Positions 8,166-16,272 of a stretch of 64,000 bases of DNA are shown here, piece by piece. The stretch is from Burkholderiales bacterium. GTDB taxonomy: Bacteria > Pseudomonadota > Gammaproteobacteria > Burkholderiales > Burkholderiaceae_D. The position numbers were made by a program, and so were the translations under genes. The notes beneath the pieces are model-generated. The model saw only the letters and a list, made by a program, of their open reading frames with translations. It was not told the DNA's origin and did not search any database. The first letter of the stretch is position 1, and the number at the start of each line of letters is the position of its first letter. The DNA lies in the NCBI GenBank assembly GCA_016177875.1, contig JACOUL010000055.1:1-64000 (forward strand), written 5' to 3'.

Positions 8166-9098
8166 ATGGCGCGAATCCCCTCCACCAAAGCGCTGCGGGC
8201 TTTTGAAGCAGCGGCGCGGCTCGGCACCATCAAGGACGCCGCCGGCGTGCTGTCGGTTTCGCCATCCGCGCTGAGCCGCCGCATCCAGGCGTTGGAGGAA
8301 GAATTGGGACAGCCGCTGTTCGAACGCAATGCGCGCGGCTTGATATTGACGGAGGTCGGCCGCTTTTATGCCGAACGCTTGAGCGATATTTTTCAGTCGC
8401 TGGCGGATGCCACCGACCTGGCGAAGAAAAAAACCACCGCCCATCTCAAAATGCTGGCGCCGCCGTCGACGACATTTTTTCTGATGCAACGCATCAAGGA
8501 ATTCGAGGCTGAAAATCCAGGCGTGCAGCTTTCGCTCGACTCCTTTCCCGGCGTGCCAGGGTCGGACCGCCGCATCGATGAAGCGGATATCGTCGTCTTG
8601 TACGGCAACGGCAGATGGCCCGAATGGGATACGGCCATGCTCACGCCGGGTAATTTCTGTGTCCCTGCGTGCGCGCCCGACTTCTTTCCCGATGGCCCGC
8701 CCTACTCACCGCACGAACTTGCCAAACACACCTGGATACGCAACCGCCATTTCCCGGATAGCTGGGCGTACTGGTGCGCGGCAGCCGGATGCCCGGGCAT
8801 TGAGCCGCAACGCTACTACGACGTGGACAGCGGACTGATGGGCGTGATCGCCGCCAAGAATGGATTGGGGATATGGCTGGGAGGCGGCTTTCCCGCCGGC
8901 GGTAACGAATTGATATACGCGCACGGCCAGCTGGTGTTGGCGCATAGCTTTCACGCTTTTTTGGGCGACACCGGTTTTTATGTCGCCACGCGCTACGGCG
9001 CGCAAGCCGATCCCTTGGTGCAGACTTGCAAGGCGTGGGTATGCAAGCAGTATCTCGGCGAGCCTGCTCAAGCGTGCGAATCGACATCGAGGCGATAA
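8166..9098 (+). CDS. LysR family transcriptional regulator (GcvA-like)
   Basis: A 310-residue LysR-type regulator. The N-terminal winged helix (about 5-65) reads STKALRAFEAAARLGTIKDAAG with recognition helix SPSALSRRIQALEEELG and the usual QPLFERNARGLILTE. The C-terminal periplasmic-binding-protein-like effector domain spans about 92-295. The RIPSTKALRAFEAAAR start resembles the GcvA/AmpR subgroup. It is divergent from the acyltransferase fusion and convergent with the beta-lactamase-fold gene, so it probably regulates one or both; the effector is unknown. Confidence 0.9.
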   Translation: MARIPSTKALRAFEAAARLGTIKDAAGVLSVSPSALSRRIQALEEELGQPLFERNARGLILTEVGRFYAERLSDIFQSLADATDLAKKKTTAHLKMLAPPSTTFFLMQRIKEFEAENPGVQLSLDSFPGVPGSDRRIDEADIVVLYGNGRWPEWDTAMLTPGNFCVPACAPDFFPDGPPYSPHELAKHTWIRNRHFPDSWAYWCAAAGCPGIEPQRYYDVDSGLMGVIAAKNGLGIWLGGGFPAGGNELIYAHGQLVLAHSFHAFLGDTGFYVATRYGAQADPLVQTCKAWVCKQYLGEPAQACESTSRR

Positions 9099-9157
9099 CT
9101 CGCATAGTCGAAACCCACTCTGGCTGAACTCACCTCTCTCGAACCTGTCAGCTTTTT

Positions 9158-10372
9158 CTACCGCTTTGCATCCGGCGTCGCGGCGATCAAGGCCTGCCAT
9201 ACCGCATTCAGCTCCGGCCAAAGGGCATTCATGCCGCCATTCTGAGCGATTTGGATGACGCCTGTCTGTACCAGCACCAGGCGCTTGGCCGGATGCACCA
9301 GGATGAATTGGCCGTGCAAGCCTTTCAGCGCAAAGTGGCGCGACGTACCGGGCAAAGTCCAGAAGTGGTAGCCATAGCCGGCAAACTCCTGCGGGTGCGC
9401 ATGAAAGTCCGTGGCCTCCCGCAGATAGGACGCCGGAATGATTTGCCGGCCGTTCCAGGCGCCGTCGTTGGCCAGCATCGCTCCCAGGCGGCCATAGTCG
9501 CGCAAGCGCGCATTGAAATAAGCAAATCCGATTTCCACGCCTTTGGGATCGATCATCCAGGCAGCATCCGCCTCCGCTCCCAAGGGCTTCCAGATCTTTT
9601 CGCTGACATAATCCGCGAGGCTCTTGCCGGTTGCGCCGCGCACAACCAATCCAAGGACGGCGGTTTCGGACGACGCATAACGGAATCGCGCGCCTTGCTC
9701 CACCACTCTTGTTTGATAGGGCTTCAGTGCGGCGATCACGCTGGAGAAGAAACTGTTCGCCGCCAATAACTGTATGTCGCTGAAGTTGGCATAGTCCTCG
9801 GAGAATTTAACGCCGGAAGCCATGCGCAGCAGATTTCGTATGCTCGTTTCACCGTAGGGGTGCGCCTTGAGTTCGGAGACATACCGATGTGCCGGATCGT
9901 CCAGCGAGTGGATCAAGCCTTCCTCCAGTGCCTTGCCGACTGCCAGGCTGACGACGGATTTGGCCATGGAGAATGACGTGAACAACTGTTCCGGCTTACG
10001 GTCATATTGGTACTCCTCCAGCAAGATTTCCCCGTCCCGCAAGATCATCATGCTGGTCAGCCGGTGACTCTTGAAATATTCTTGAACCGAATATTCGTTA
10101 CCGAACATGGAATAAGTCAATTTCAATTCGGCCGATGCTTTGGCGAGCGGAACGACGGCATCCCCGGCACGAATTGTTCTATGCGGGAAGCTGCGGCTCA
10201 TGTTCGAGAAAGTCCCGACCATGAATTTTTCTTGCGTCAATCCGAGGAAGTGCCTGGCTGCGGGATAGCCTTCCGCTTTTCCCAGTGCATCGGCATCGAC
10301 TTCGGCATTCGCCCCTGCGCAAAAAATGCCTGCAAGCGCAATGGTCAATAAGAACTTTTTCACCATGATCAT
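9158..10372 (-). CDS. Secreted serine hydrolase, beta-lactamase (class C / esterase) family
   Basis: A 404-residue protein with a signal peptide (VKKFLLTIALAGIFCAGANA) and a beta-lactamase/transpeptidase-like domain. The catalytic S-x-x-K is SMAK in LFTSFSMAKSVVS, the Y-x-S/N box is YASSE, and a C-terminal HGQF (in LKGLHGQFILV) occupies the KTG/HxG position. Such proteins are esterases, D-aminopeptidases or penicillin-binding-like enzymes; true beta-lactamase activity is not implied. It is 8 bp downstream of the SnoaL-like gene and surely co-transcribed with it. ATG at 10372 or 10366 could both serve. Confidence 0.85.
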   Translation of the reverse strand: MIMVKKFLLTIALAGIFCAGANAEVDADALGKAEGYPAARHFLGLTQEKFMVGTFSNMSRSFPHRTIRAGDAVVPLAKASAELKLTYSMFGNEYSVQEYFKSHRLTSMMILRDGEILLEEYQYDRKPEQLFTSFSMAKSVVSLAVGKALEEGLIHSLDDPAHRYVSELKAHPYGETSIRNLLRMASGVKFSEDYANFSDIQLLAANSFFSSVIAALKPYQTRVVEQGARFRYASSETAVLGLVVRGATGKSLADYVSEKIWKPLGAEADAAWMIDPKGVEIGFAYFNARLRDYGRLGAMLANDGAWNGRQIIPASYLREATDFHAHPQEFAGYGYHFWTLPGTSRHFALKGLHGQFILVHPAKRLVLVQTGVIQIAQNGGMNALWPELNAVWQALIAATPDAKR

Positions 10373-10380
10373 CGCAGGCT

Positions 10381-10782
10381 CTATTCCCGGTTTCCATAAA
10401 AGTACCAGCGTCCCTTATCCAGAATCAGCTGCGTCGGAAAGGGAATATTTCCTTTCTCCGTGCGTATGTTAAGCATGACATGCGCGATATTTCCTTCTTG
10501 CCGAAAACTGCCCAAGGACATATCCCATTGCTTGATGTAAGGGAACAGCTGCTCTTCATAAAATTTGCGCTGCGCCGCCCTGTCGCGGCCGATACTCTTG
10601 AAGTCGGGATGGAAGTCACGCATCACGTCATCCAGGTTGCGATCAGCCCAGGCTTTGGACATGTGCGCTAAAAGCTGGTGTACACCCGCAGGAATCGCGG
10701 ATTGCGCGGAAGCTTCAGAAGAGAAGGCTGCAAACGGCAAGAACGCCAAAGCAAAAGCAAACAAAAATCGACGAAAAATCAT
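10381..10782 (-). CDS. Secreted SnoaL/NTF2-like protein
   Basis: 133 residues with a signal peptide (FRRFLFAFALAFLPFAAFSS, then EASAQS). The mature part has an NTF2/SnoaL-like pattern (HMSKAWADRNLDDVMRDFHPDF). It ends GRWYFYGNRE, and SFRQEGNIA is close to DFRQEGDFA in the second SnoaL domain of the fusion protein encoded at 4533-8015, where the end reads GRWVFYGDGG. So the two share ancestry. Function is unknown: NTF2-fold proteins may bind small hydrophobic ligands or be catalytic. It is first gene of a two-gene unit with the serine hydrolase, preceded by the 22-bp-spaced boxes at 10869-10901. Confidence 0.75.
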   Translation of the reverse strand: MIFRRFLFAFALAFLPFAAFSSEASAQSAIPAGVHQLLAHMSKAWADRNLDDVMRDFHPDFKSIGRDRAAQRKFYEEQLFPYIKQWDMSLGSFRQEGNIAHVMLNIRTEKGNIPFPTQLILDKGRWYFYGNRE

Positions 10783-10868
10783 ATTGAATCTCCTCGTTCA
10801 GGGCTAAGGATTCGCGGCAGCCGTCGCGCCTGTAGGGATGATCGGAGGAGGCAGAGGAAAAGACAAAC

Positions 10869-10901
10869 GCGATTTTTGCAGCAGGCGGCTGCATTTTTTG
10901 C
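10869..10901. promoter_or_regulatory. Paired 11-bp boxes upstream of the SnoaL/hydrolase unit
   Basis: GCGATTTTTGC (10869-10879) and GCATTTTTTGC (10891-10901) are direct repeats with two mismatches, starts 22 bp apart, located 87-119 bp before the SnoaL-like ATG and just after the LytTR regulator's stop codon. The second copy is identical to the box at 8077-8087. Tandem imperfect repeats two helical turns apart are the classical target of LytTR response regulators, and the LytTR gene is the immediate neighbour. Direct observation plus inference. Confidence 0.65.
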
Positions 10902-10915
10902 ACGCACCAGGTAGC

Positions 10916-11686
10916 TCACATCTGCCGAAACCGTTTCGCAAACGATTCCGACACCGGCAATTGCTCGCGCCGGCTTTTGAGTTTCACCGATAACTGGCCG
11001 GCCATATTCGGTTCGATGCTGGCGATCTCTAATGCGTTCACCACGGTCGAGCGATGAATTTGCCAGAATTGTTCGGGGTCGAGTTCGTTCAACAATTCCT
11101 TGAGCGTTTTTTTGATGAGAACTTCCGAATCGGCCATCACCACGCGCGTATATTTTTGATCCGACTGGAAGAACACCACTTCGTCGATGGTGATCATGCG
11201 CAGCGACTTGCCGACCGAGGCTGTGATCCAGCGCAAGTACTGAGTACGTGCTTGCGCGGGTTGCAATCGTTCCACCAGGCTCACCAAGTCGGCAGGATGT
11301 TGCGCAAGTTTTTGCTTTAAGCGCTCCACGGTAACGGCCAATCGCGATTCGGCAATCGGCTTCAAAATATAATCCGCTGCACCCTTTTCAAACGCATCGA
11401 CGGCATGCGCATCATAGGCGGTGACGAACACGACATGGCAGCGATCGCCGATCAAACGCGCCACGTCGAGCCCGTTCGGTTCCGGAATTTGAATGTCGAG
11501 GAAGACGATTGCCGGCGCATGCTCGGCAACCATGCGTAGCGCGTCAATGCCGTTCTGCGCTTCGGCAACAATATCGAGTTCCGGCCAAAGCCCGGTCAAA
11601 ATCTCGCGCAATTCTTCGCGCAACGCCGGCTCGTCCTCGACGATCAAAGCCGTGGCGTCTTTGTCAGCCGTTGATCTTGACCACAT
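10916..11686 (-). CDS. LytTR family DNA-binding response regulator
   Basis: 256 residues. The receiver domain (about 11-130) has the acidic pair EDE and phospho-acceptor D64 in VFLDIQIPEPNG, with the conserved T and K in VTAYDA and ILKPI. The LytTR DNA-binding domain follows (about 152-256) with FFQSDQKYTRVV and FWQIHRSTVVNALEI. It overlaps the upstream pseudokinase gene by 23 nt, so expression is coupled. The partner kinase is the LytS-type protein two genes upstream. Likely targets are the paired boxes at 10869-10901 and 8077-8109 (inference). Confidence 0.93.
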   Translation of the reverse strand: MWSRSTADKDATALIVEDEPALREELREILTGLWPELDIVAEAQNGIDALRMVAEHAPAIVFLDIQIPEPNGLDVARLIGDRCHVVFVTAYDAHAVDAFEKGAADYILKPIAESRLAVTVERLKQKLAQHPADLVSLVERLQPAQARTQYLRWITASVGKSLRMITIDEVVFFQSDQKYTRVVMADSEVLIKKTLKELLNELDPEQFWQIHRSTVVNALEIASIEPNMAGQLSVKLKSRREQLPVSESFAKRFRQM

Positions 11687-12737
11687 AACGATGGCTTCCC
11701 ATATCCATGGATTGATGCAGTATGTTTAATTTCGATCCGCCATTGGGCAGGGCTTGCAAGCTTGCGCGAATGCGCTCCAGCGCCGCTTCGTCTAATTGCG
11801 CGGCGCCTGTATCGAGGCCTATATTCAACTCGCCGATCAGCACATCGATCAGCAATCCGATTTTTTTCGTTTGTTCGATCAATGCTTGATCAATCAGCGT
11901 CTTCGCGATCGCAAAGATCGGCAGAGCGCGTGCTTCGTCAGACGCTCCACCGCCTTGAACGTTGACATGTATGCCGATGTGCCTGTCCGTCTCGGCTTCA
12001 CGCAAGGCGACATAGGCTCGCGCCAATGCCAATTCACTCGTCAACGAGAATTTTTTCTCGCGTTCGCGGTTCATCGCAAGACGCAAATAACTGATCATCA
12101 GATCGAGCAGCGTAGCCGCTTCGTCGGGACCGGATTGATAGCGAACCCGCACATCTTTCAGTAAACGCACCACCATATCCGGATCGATTTTGGCCCGAGC
12201 GGTAAGCAGGTTCGAATGCGCGACCTGCAGAGCCAATACCGAGCGCCGTGCGAGCAAAGTGTCGAGCCGCCCTTGATCTTCAATGCGGCGAATGTTCAAT
12301 ACGGCGGCCCAGCCGAACACTGCACCGTATAAGGCGATCGTCATCCAGCTGTCCATCAGCCGCTGCGGTCTCGGCCAAATCGAGTGGAGCGGCATGACAA
12401 GATCGATGCCCCACACCGCGCCCGTGGCAAACGCCGCTCCGATCGCCAGCGCTGCGATAAATCGGCCCGGCCTGGCTGCCATCTCCGAGCCGCTTTTGAT
12501 GACGACTGCCCAAACCAAAATCAAAATATAGGCAGCGGCGAACGACGCCAGCAAATTGCGAACGATCAAGTATCCATACCCGTGTGTCGCCACGAGTCCG
12601 GTTTGCTGGGACAACCCGAACGCCGTTCCCGCGATGCTGCCCAAAGTCGCCCAAAAGATTGCCGGACGCAACATGTGGCGCAGCCTTCCAAATTTCAAAA
12701 AAGATCGCGGCGAAGTATCCAGGGATGCGACGTTCAT
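11664..12737 (-). CDS. Degenerate LytS-like membrane protein (predicted pseudokinase)
   Basis: 357 residues with about four membrane segments (26-150) and a cytoplasmic domain that aligns with the LytS kinase next door but has lost the catalytic groups. Where that kinase has EPHFLFNTL, this protein has DPDMVVRLL: the His is replaced by D187 and the Asn by Arg. The N-box VENAVRHGL is replaced by IDQALIEQT, and the glycine-rich ATP-lid motifs are missing. The start overlaps the kinase stop (TGATG) and the gene overlaps the regulator. It is intact, so probably functional as a scaffold, sensor or heterodimer partner rather than an enzyme (inference). Confidence 0.75.
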   Translation of the reverse strand: MNVASLDTSPRSFLKFGRLRHMLRPAIFWATLGSIAGTAFGLSQQTGLVATHGYGYLIVRNLLASFAAAYILILVWAVVIKSGSEMAARPGRFIAALAIGAAFATGAVWGIDLVMPLHSIWPRPQRLMDSWMTIALYGAVFGWAAVLNIRRIEDQGRLDTLLARRSVLALQVAHSNLLTARAKIDPDMVVRLLKDVRVRYQSGPDEAATLLDLMISYLRLAMNREREKKFSLTSELALARAYVALREAETDRHIGIHVNVQGGGASDEARALPIFAIAKTLIDQALIEQTKKIGLLIDVLIGELNIGLDTGAAQLDEAALERIRASLQALPNGGSKLNILHQSMDMGSHRYVVKING

Positions 12738-13846
12738 CAGGCAGCCACCGGAATCGTGAGGATCGCGCGCACGCCCTGCGGCTGCCTCGGTTCCACGTGC
12801 AGCGTCGCCTTATCGGCATAAACGCTGCGCAAACGCGCGCGGGTAGTTGCCAAGCCCAATCCGCTGCCGGATGACATGCGCAAGCCCACGCCATCGTCGC
12901 AAACCGCAATCACAACCGTCTCATCTTCGATCGTGGCATCGACGGTCACCGTGCCGCCCTCTTTTTTAGGGGCGAGGCCGTGACGCACTGCATTTTCCAC
13001 CAGCGTCGCCACCGTCAATCCCGGCAAGCGAATGCTGCGGGCCGGCTCCTGCATCGAAATGACGAAGCGTAATTGCTCGCCAAAACGCAGCGCCAATATA
13101 TTCAGATAAACCTCGATCAAGCCGATTTCGTCGCCCACGGTCCAATTGGCGCTGCGCACCGCCGGCAATGCGCGCTCCAAATATTCGATCAAGGCACCGA
13201 GCATGCGGTCGGCTGCGGCCGGATTCTTGCGGTATTGACGCTTGATGTGGGCCAGGGTGTTGAACAAGAAGTGGGGTTCGACTTGTGCCTCCAGCATCGC
13301 CAGCTCGGCCCTGGCCAATGCCGTGCCGAGATTTTCCGATTCGTGCCGTAGTCGCCGCTCCTGAACCCGTTGCCGTTTGGCGGTGCGATGCAGGACGAGG
13401 CACACATACGCGGAAACCGACAGGATCGCGGCGAGCGCCCAGAAACCGAAGTACCCCAGATTTGTCGGCGCCTTGCCGAACACGAGGCGATACGCAAGAG
13501 GCGGCACAAATAACACGCCGATGCCGAGAATTTTCAAAATGACGGCAGAGCCGATCAGCAACCGTTTGCCGACTTTGGCCACGCGGTAACGATCCAGTAG
13601 CAAATCGATGAAGGGGATAGAAACAAGTACGAGCATACCCAGGCCGGCGTACGTAAGAAACAGCATGGCAGGCCACAATGACGACACTTGGGCCGATTGC
13701 GATGGATCGCCGAACATCCAGCGCGGCAAGCCGTTGCGCAAAACCAGCAGGCCGGCGCCCAGCATGACGACGCCGATGCCCAACGCCAGATCGGCGCCGG
13801 CAAACCGAAAACTATTTGATGGGCTGCGGCTCTTTAAGCTCTTCAT
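12737..13846 (-). CDS. LytS/YehU-type sensor histidine kinase
   Basis: 369 residues with four to five membrane segments (about 18-155), a short coiled linker and a His_kinase (PF06580-type) domain whose phospho-acceptor is H192 in VEPHFLFNTL. The ATPase part has the N-box ATLVENAVRHGL, G1 DDGVGL and G2 GSGLGLATTRARL. It is the first gene of a leftward operon kinase - pseudokinase - LytTR regulator with one-base TGATG coupling to the next gene. The signal is unknown; the membrane part lacks the long periplasmic loops of typical sensors. Confidence 0.92.
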   Translation of the reverse strand: MKSLKSRSPSNSFRFAGADLALGIGVVMLGAGLLVLRNGLPRWMFGDPSQSAQVSSLWPAMLFLTYAGLGMLVLVSIPFIDLLLDRYRVAKVGKRLLIGSAVILKILGIGVLFVPPLAYRLVFGKAPTNLGYFGFWALAAILSVSAYVCLVLHRTAKRQRVQERRLRHESENLGTALARAELAMLEAQVEPHFLFNTLAHIKRQYRKNPAAADRMLGALIEYLERALPAVRSANWTVGDEIGLIEVYLNILALRFGEQLRFVISMQEPARSIRLPGLTVATLVENAVRHGLAPKKEGGTVTVDATIEDETVVIAVCDDGVGLRMSSGSGLGLATTRARLRSVYADKATLHVEPRQPQGVRAILTIPVAA

Positions 13847-14021
13847 ATCTTGATTAACACAGCCCTCCCGCGAACGTCGGCTGTGGCTTGATCACATCGT
13901 CTTTGCAGGCATTTACTCAATACGCCAGCAGCAGTCTGAGGGGTTCCGGCAAACTGATCAAGCAAAATTCACGCTGGCCAAAACGCTTCCATCTTAATTA
14001 ACAGCGCATTTGTCCCTCTGC

Positions 14022-14231
14022 TTATTGGATCGGCGTACGTTCGTAATCGGCGTCCTGCAACTGGCTGTGGTTCAAACGCCTGACTAGCCTGGACGGCGCG
14101 TCGCTCGGTTGCGGTTCCTCCGCAACAAAAGTTCGCGGCACGGATGCGTCGGCATCGCCGCATGCCGGCTGCAAAACGGCCAATGCAAATCCGACTCCCA
14201 ACATCAAGCGCTTGGCAGGCAAGGTGACCAT
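14022..14231 (-). CDS. Small predicted exported protein, unknown function
   Basis: 69 residues starting MVTLPAKRLMLGVGFALAVL, which looks like a signal peptide with cleavage near QPACGDADAS; a Cys there could also suggest a lipoprotein, though the lipobox is imperfect. The rest is hydrophilic (NHSQLQDADYERTPIQ). The ATG at 14231 is preferred over an upstream in-frame ATG because GGGAG stands 9 nt before it. No family recognised. It lies alone upstream of the LytS operon and divergent from the PAS kinase gene. Real but modestly supported. Confidence 0.45.
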   Translation of the reverse strand: MVTLPAKRLMLGVGFALAVLQPACGDADASVPRTFVAEEPQPSDAPSRLVRRLNHSQLQDADYERTPIQ

Positions 14232-14498
14232 GGCGGCAACTCCCGTTAAAAATAGTGTGATGGATTGAAAAGTAAACATAAATCCAACACGTGCTCTGCT
14301 TGTGCCTAAGGGGATGAACACCTCTTTTACAGGAATGAACGCTTGAAATCCGCGAATGAAAATGCAACACTCTTTAACTCCTGGCCGAACGGCCAGTGCA
14401 AACGAATGTTAAACGTCGCGCAATGCAAACCAAAAGCATGTGGAGTGATGTTACCTTGGGGAAATAAAATAACACTTTTAGATGTAGCGGGAGACAGC

Positions 14499-15851
14499 AT
14501 GGAATCATTGGAGGCGTACCGCCGCGGAACGGTACGCGTACCTGACCTTCCCGACGACACGCGCACGGATGACCAAGCCTTATATAAGGCCCTGGTCGCG
14601 AGCTTGTCGGAGATGGGCGAAGGGCTGATGATTATCGAGAACAGGCGATTTAGCTTCGTTAATGAAGCCATTTGCCTGATGACGGGTCGCAGCGCCGAAG
14701 AACTGTTGGGTTGGCCATCTTTTATCTTCGCCTTCATGACGGACGAACGCGGACGCATCATGGACAACCATTTGCGCCGCTTGTCGGGTGAAGCTTTTCT
14801 GCCTTGCTACGAAACCGCCTTCGAGCACCGCGACGGCCATCGCGTCGAAGTTGAAATCTCGGTTGCGTTTCTGCACACGACGCTGCGCGCCGGTGTCGTC
14901 ATTACGGTGCGCGACATCACGCAGCGCAAATTAGCCCAGGAAGAAATTCGCCGCAAAAACCATGATTTGCAAGTCCTCAGCGCCAGTCTCGAACAAAAGG
15001 TCTTAGAACGCACCGCAGAGCTTGAAAAGGCGAACCGCGAATTGATCCGCCTGAACCAGGTCAAATCCGACTTTATCTCCATCGTCTCGCATGAATTGCG
15101 CACGCCGCTTACCTCGATCAAGTCCTTCGCCGAGATCTTGCTCGACGACGCAGATAAACAAGACATCGGCATCCGCAAACGTTACCTGTCCATCATTAAT
15201 AGCGAAAGCGACCGCTTGTCGCGCTTGATTACCGACGTACTCGACTTGCAAAAGATCGACGCCGGCAAAATGGTATGGAACGACGAAATCCTGGATCTTT
15301 GCGAGATTGCGCAATCGACGGTGGAGTTGTTTACGCCCGCCTTCCGCGACAAAGGACTTAGCCTGTCGCTGAGCATCGACGACCCGCACATGGCGATTTA
15401 TGCCGAAAGCGACAAGATTCGCCAAGTGTTCGGCAATATTCTCAGCAACGCGTTGAAATTCAGCGATGCCGGCGAAGTGAAGGTCGAACTCAAGCGTCTG
15501 ACCGACACGCCCTCGGGTCAACCGATCATCGAAATGTCGATTACCGATACCGGCATCGGCATTCCGCCCGAAGAAGTCGAGCGCGTTTTCGAACGCTTCT
15601 ACCAAGTCGACGATTCCCAGAAACGCAAGCAAGGCGGAACCGGTCTCGGACTATCGATTTGCAAGGACATCATTGAGCATTACGCCGGCACGATTAAAGT
15701 CAACAGCGCGCTGGGCAAAGGCAGCACTTTTGTCATCCTCTTGCCGTCAGTCGACCAACCGCGCAAGAAGCTGGGCGAGGTGCTGGTCGAATTGGGTATG
15801 TTGACGCACGAAGAACTATCTACCGCATTGAACGAACAAAGCAAGAATTGA
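14499..15851 (+). CDS. PAS-domain sensor histidine kinase with C-terminal MshEN-like motif
   Basis: 450 residues, soluble. A PAS domain (about 27-140, GEGLMIIENRRFSFVNEA), a coiled coil (about 145-185), HisKA with H198 in SIVSHELRTPLTSIKSF, and HATPase_c with N-box FGNILSNALKFSDAG, G1 DTGIGIP and G2 GGTGLGLSI. The last 27 residues contain KLGEVLVELG..THEEL (424-447), which fits every fixed position of the 24-residue MshEN c-di-GMP-binding motif. The ATG at 14499 is chosen for the GGGAG 7 nt upstream; an ATG at 14343 lacks one. It is followed by two response-regulator genes on the same strand. Confidence 0.92.
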   Translation: MESLEAYRRGTVRVPDLPDDTRTDDQALYKALVASLSEMGEGLMIIENRRFSFVNEAICLMTGRSAEELLGWPSFIFAFMTDERGRIMDNHLRRLSGEAFLPCYETAFEHRDGHRVEVEISVAFLHTTLRAGVVITVRDITQRKLAQEEIRRKNHDLQVLSASLEQKVLERTAELEKANRELIRLNQVKSDFISIVSHELRTPLTSIKSFAEILLDDADKQDIGIRKRYLSIINSESDRLSRLITDVLDLQKIDAGKMVWNDEILDLCEIAQSTVELFTPAFRDKGLSLSLSIDDPHMAIYAESDKIRQVFGNILSNALKFSDAGEVKVELKRLTDTPSGQPIIEMSITDTGIGIPPEEVERVFERFYQVDDSQKRKQGGTGLGLSICKDIIEHYAGTIKVNSALGKGSTFVILLPSVDQPRKKLGEVLVELGMLTHEELSTALNEQSKN

Positions 15852-15858
15852 GGAGAAT

Positions 15859-16245
15859 ATGGCAGCAGCAAAGAAGGTGCTCATCTGCGACGATGAACCG
15901 AACATCGTCGAATCGGTCAGCTATGTCGTCAAGAGTTCGGGTTATCAATTCCTGATTGCCGAAAACGGCGCATCCGCTCTTGAGCTTGCGAAGAAAGAGC
16001 GCCCCGACCTGATGATTCTCGACGTGCGCATGCCTAAGCTCTCCGGCAACCAGGTTTGCGAAATGCTGAAAGATGACGCCAAGACGCGCGACATTCATGT
16101 CATCGTGCTGACTGCCTACGGCCAACCGCAAGACCAGGCGTTTTCGCTTGCCTGCGGCGCCGACGATTTCATGGTCAAACCGTTTAGTCCGCGTGAACTC
16201 GGCGCCAAGATTCGCAAGATATTGGGTACTTCGATGGGGACGTAA
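15859..16245 (+). CDS. Single-domain response regulator (CheY-like)
   Basis: 128 residues, one receiver domain only: acidic pocket CDDEPN, phospho-acceptor D55 in LMILDVRMPKLSG, T in VLTAYG and K in FMVKPFSPREL. It begins 7 bp after the kinase stop codon with GAGGAGA just upstream, so it is co-transcribed and probably phosphorylated by that kinase. With no output domain it would act by protein contact or as a phosphate relay to the next gene product (inference). Confidence 0.92.
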   Translation: MAAAKKVLICDDEPNIVESVSYVVKSSGYQFLIAENGASALELAKKERPDLMILDVRMPKLSGNQVCEMLKDDAKTRDIHVIVLTAYGQPQDQAFSLACGADDFMVKPFSPRELGAKIRKILGTSMGT

Positions 16246-16272
16246 GTAATGTAGATATCCGGGAGGCGGGAA

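Noticed and set aside
9158..10372. Beta-lactam resistance gene
   Set aside because: The SxxK family includes many esterases and peptidases; neighbours do not indicate resistance and the C-terminal box is HGQ, not KTG.
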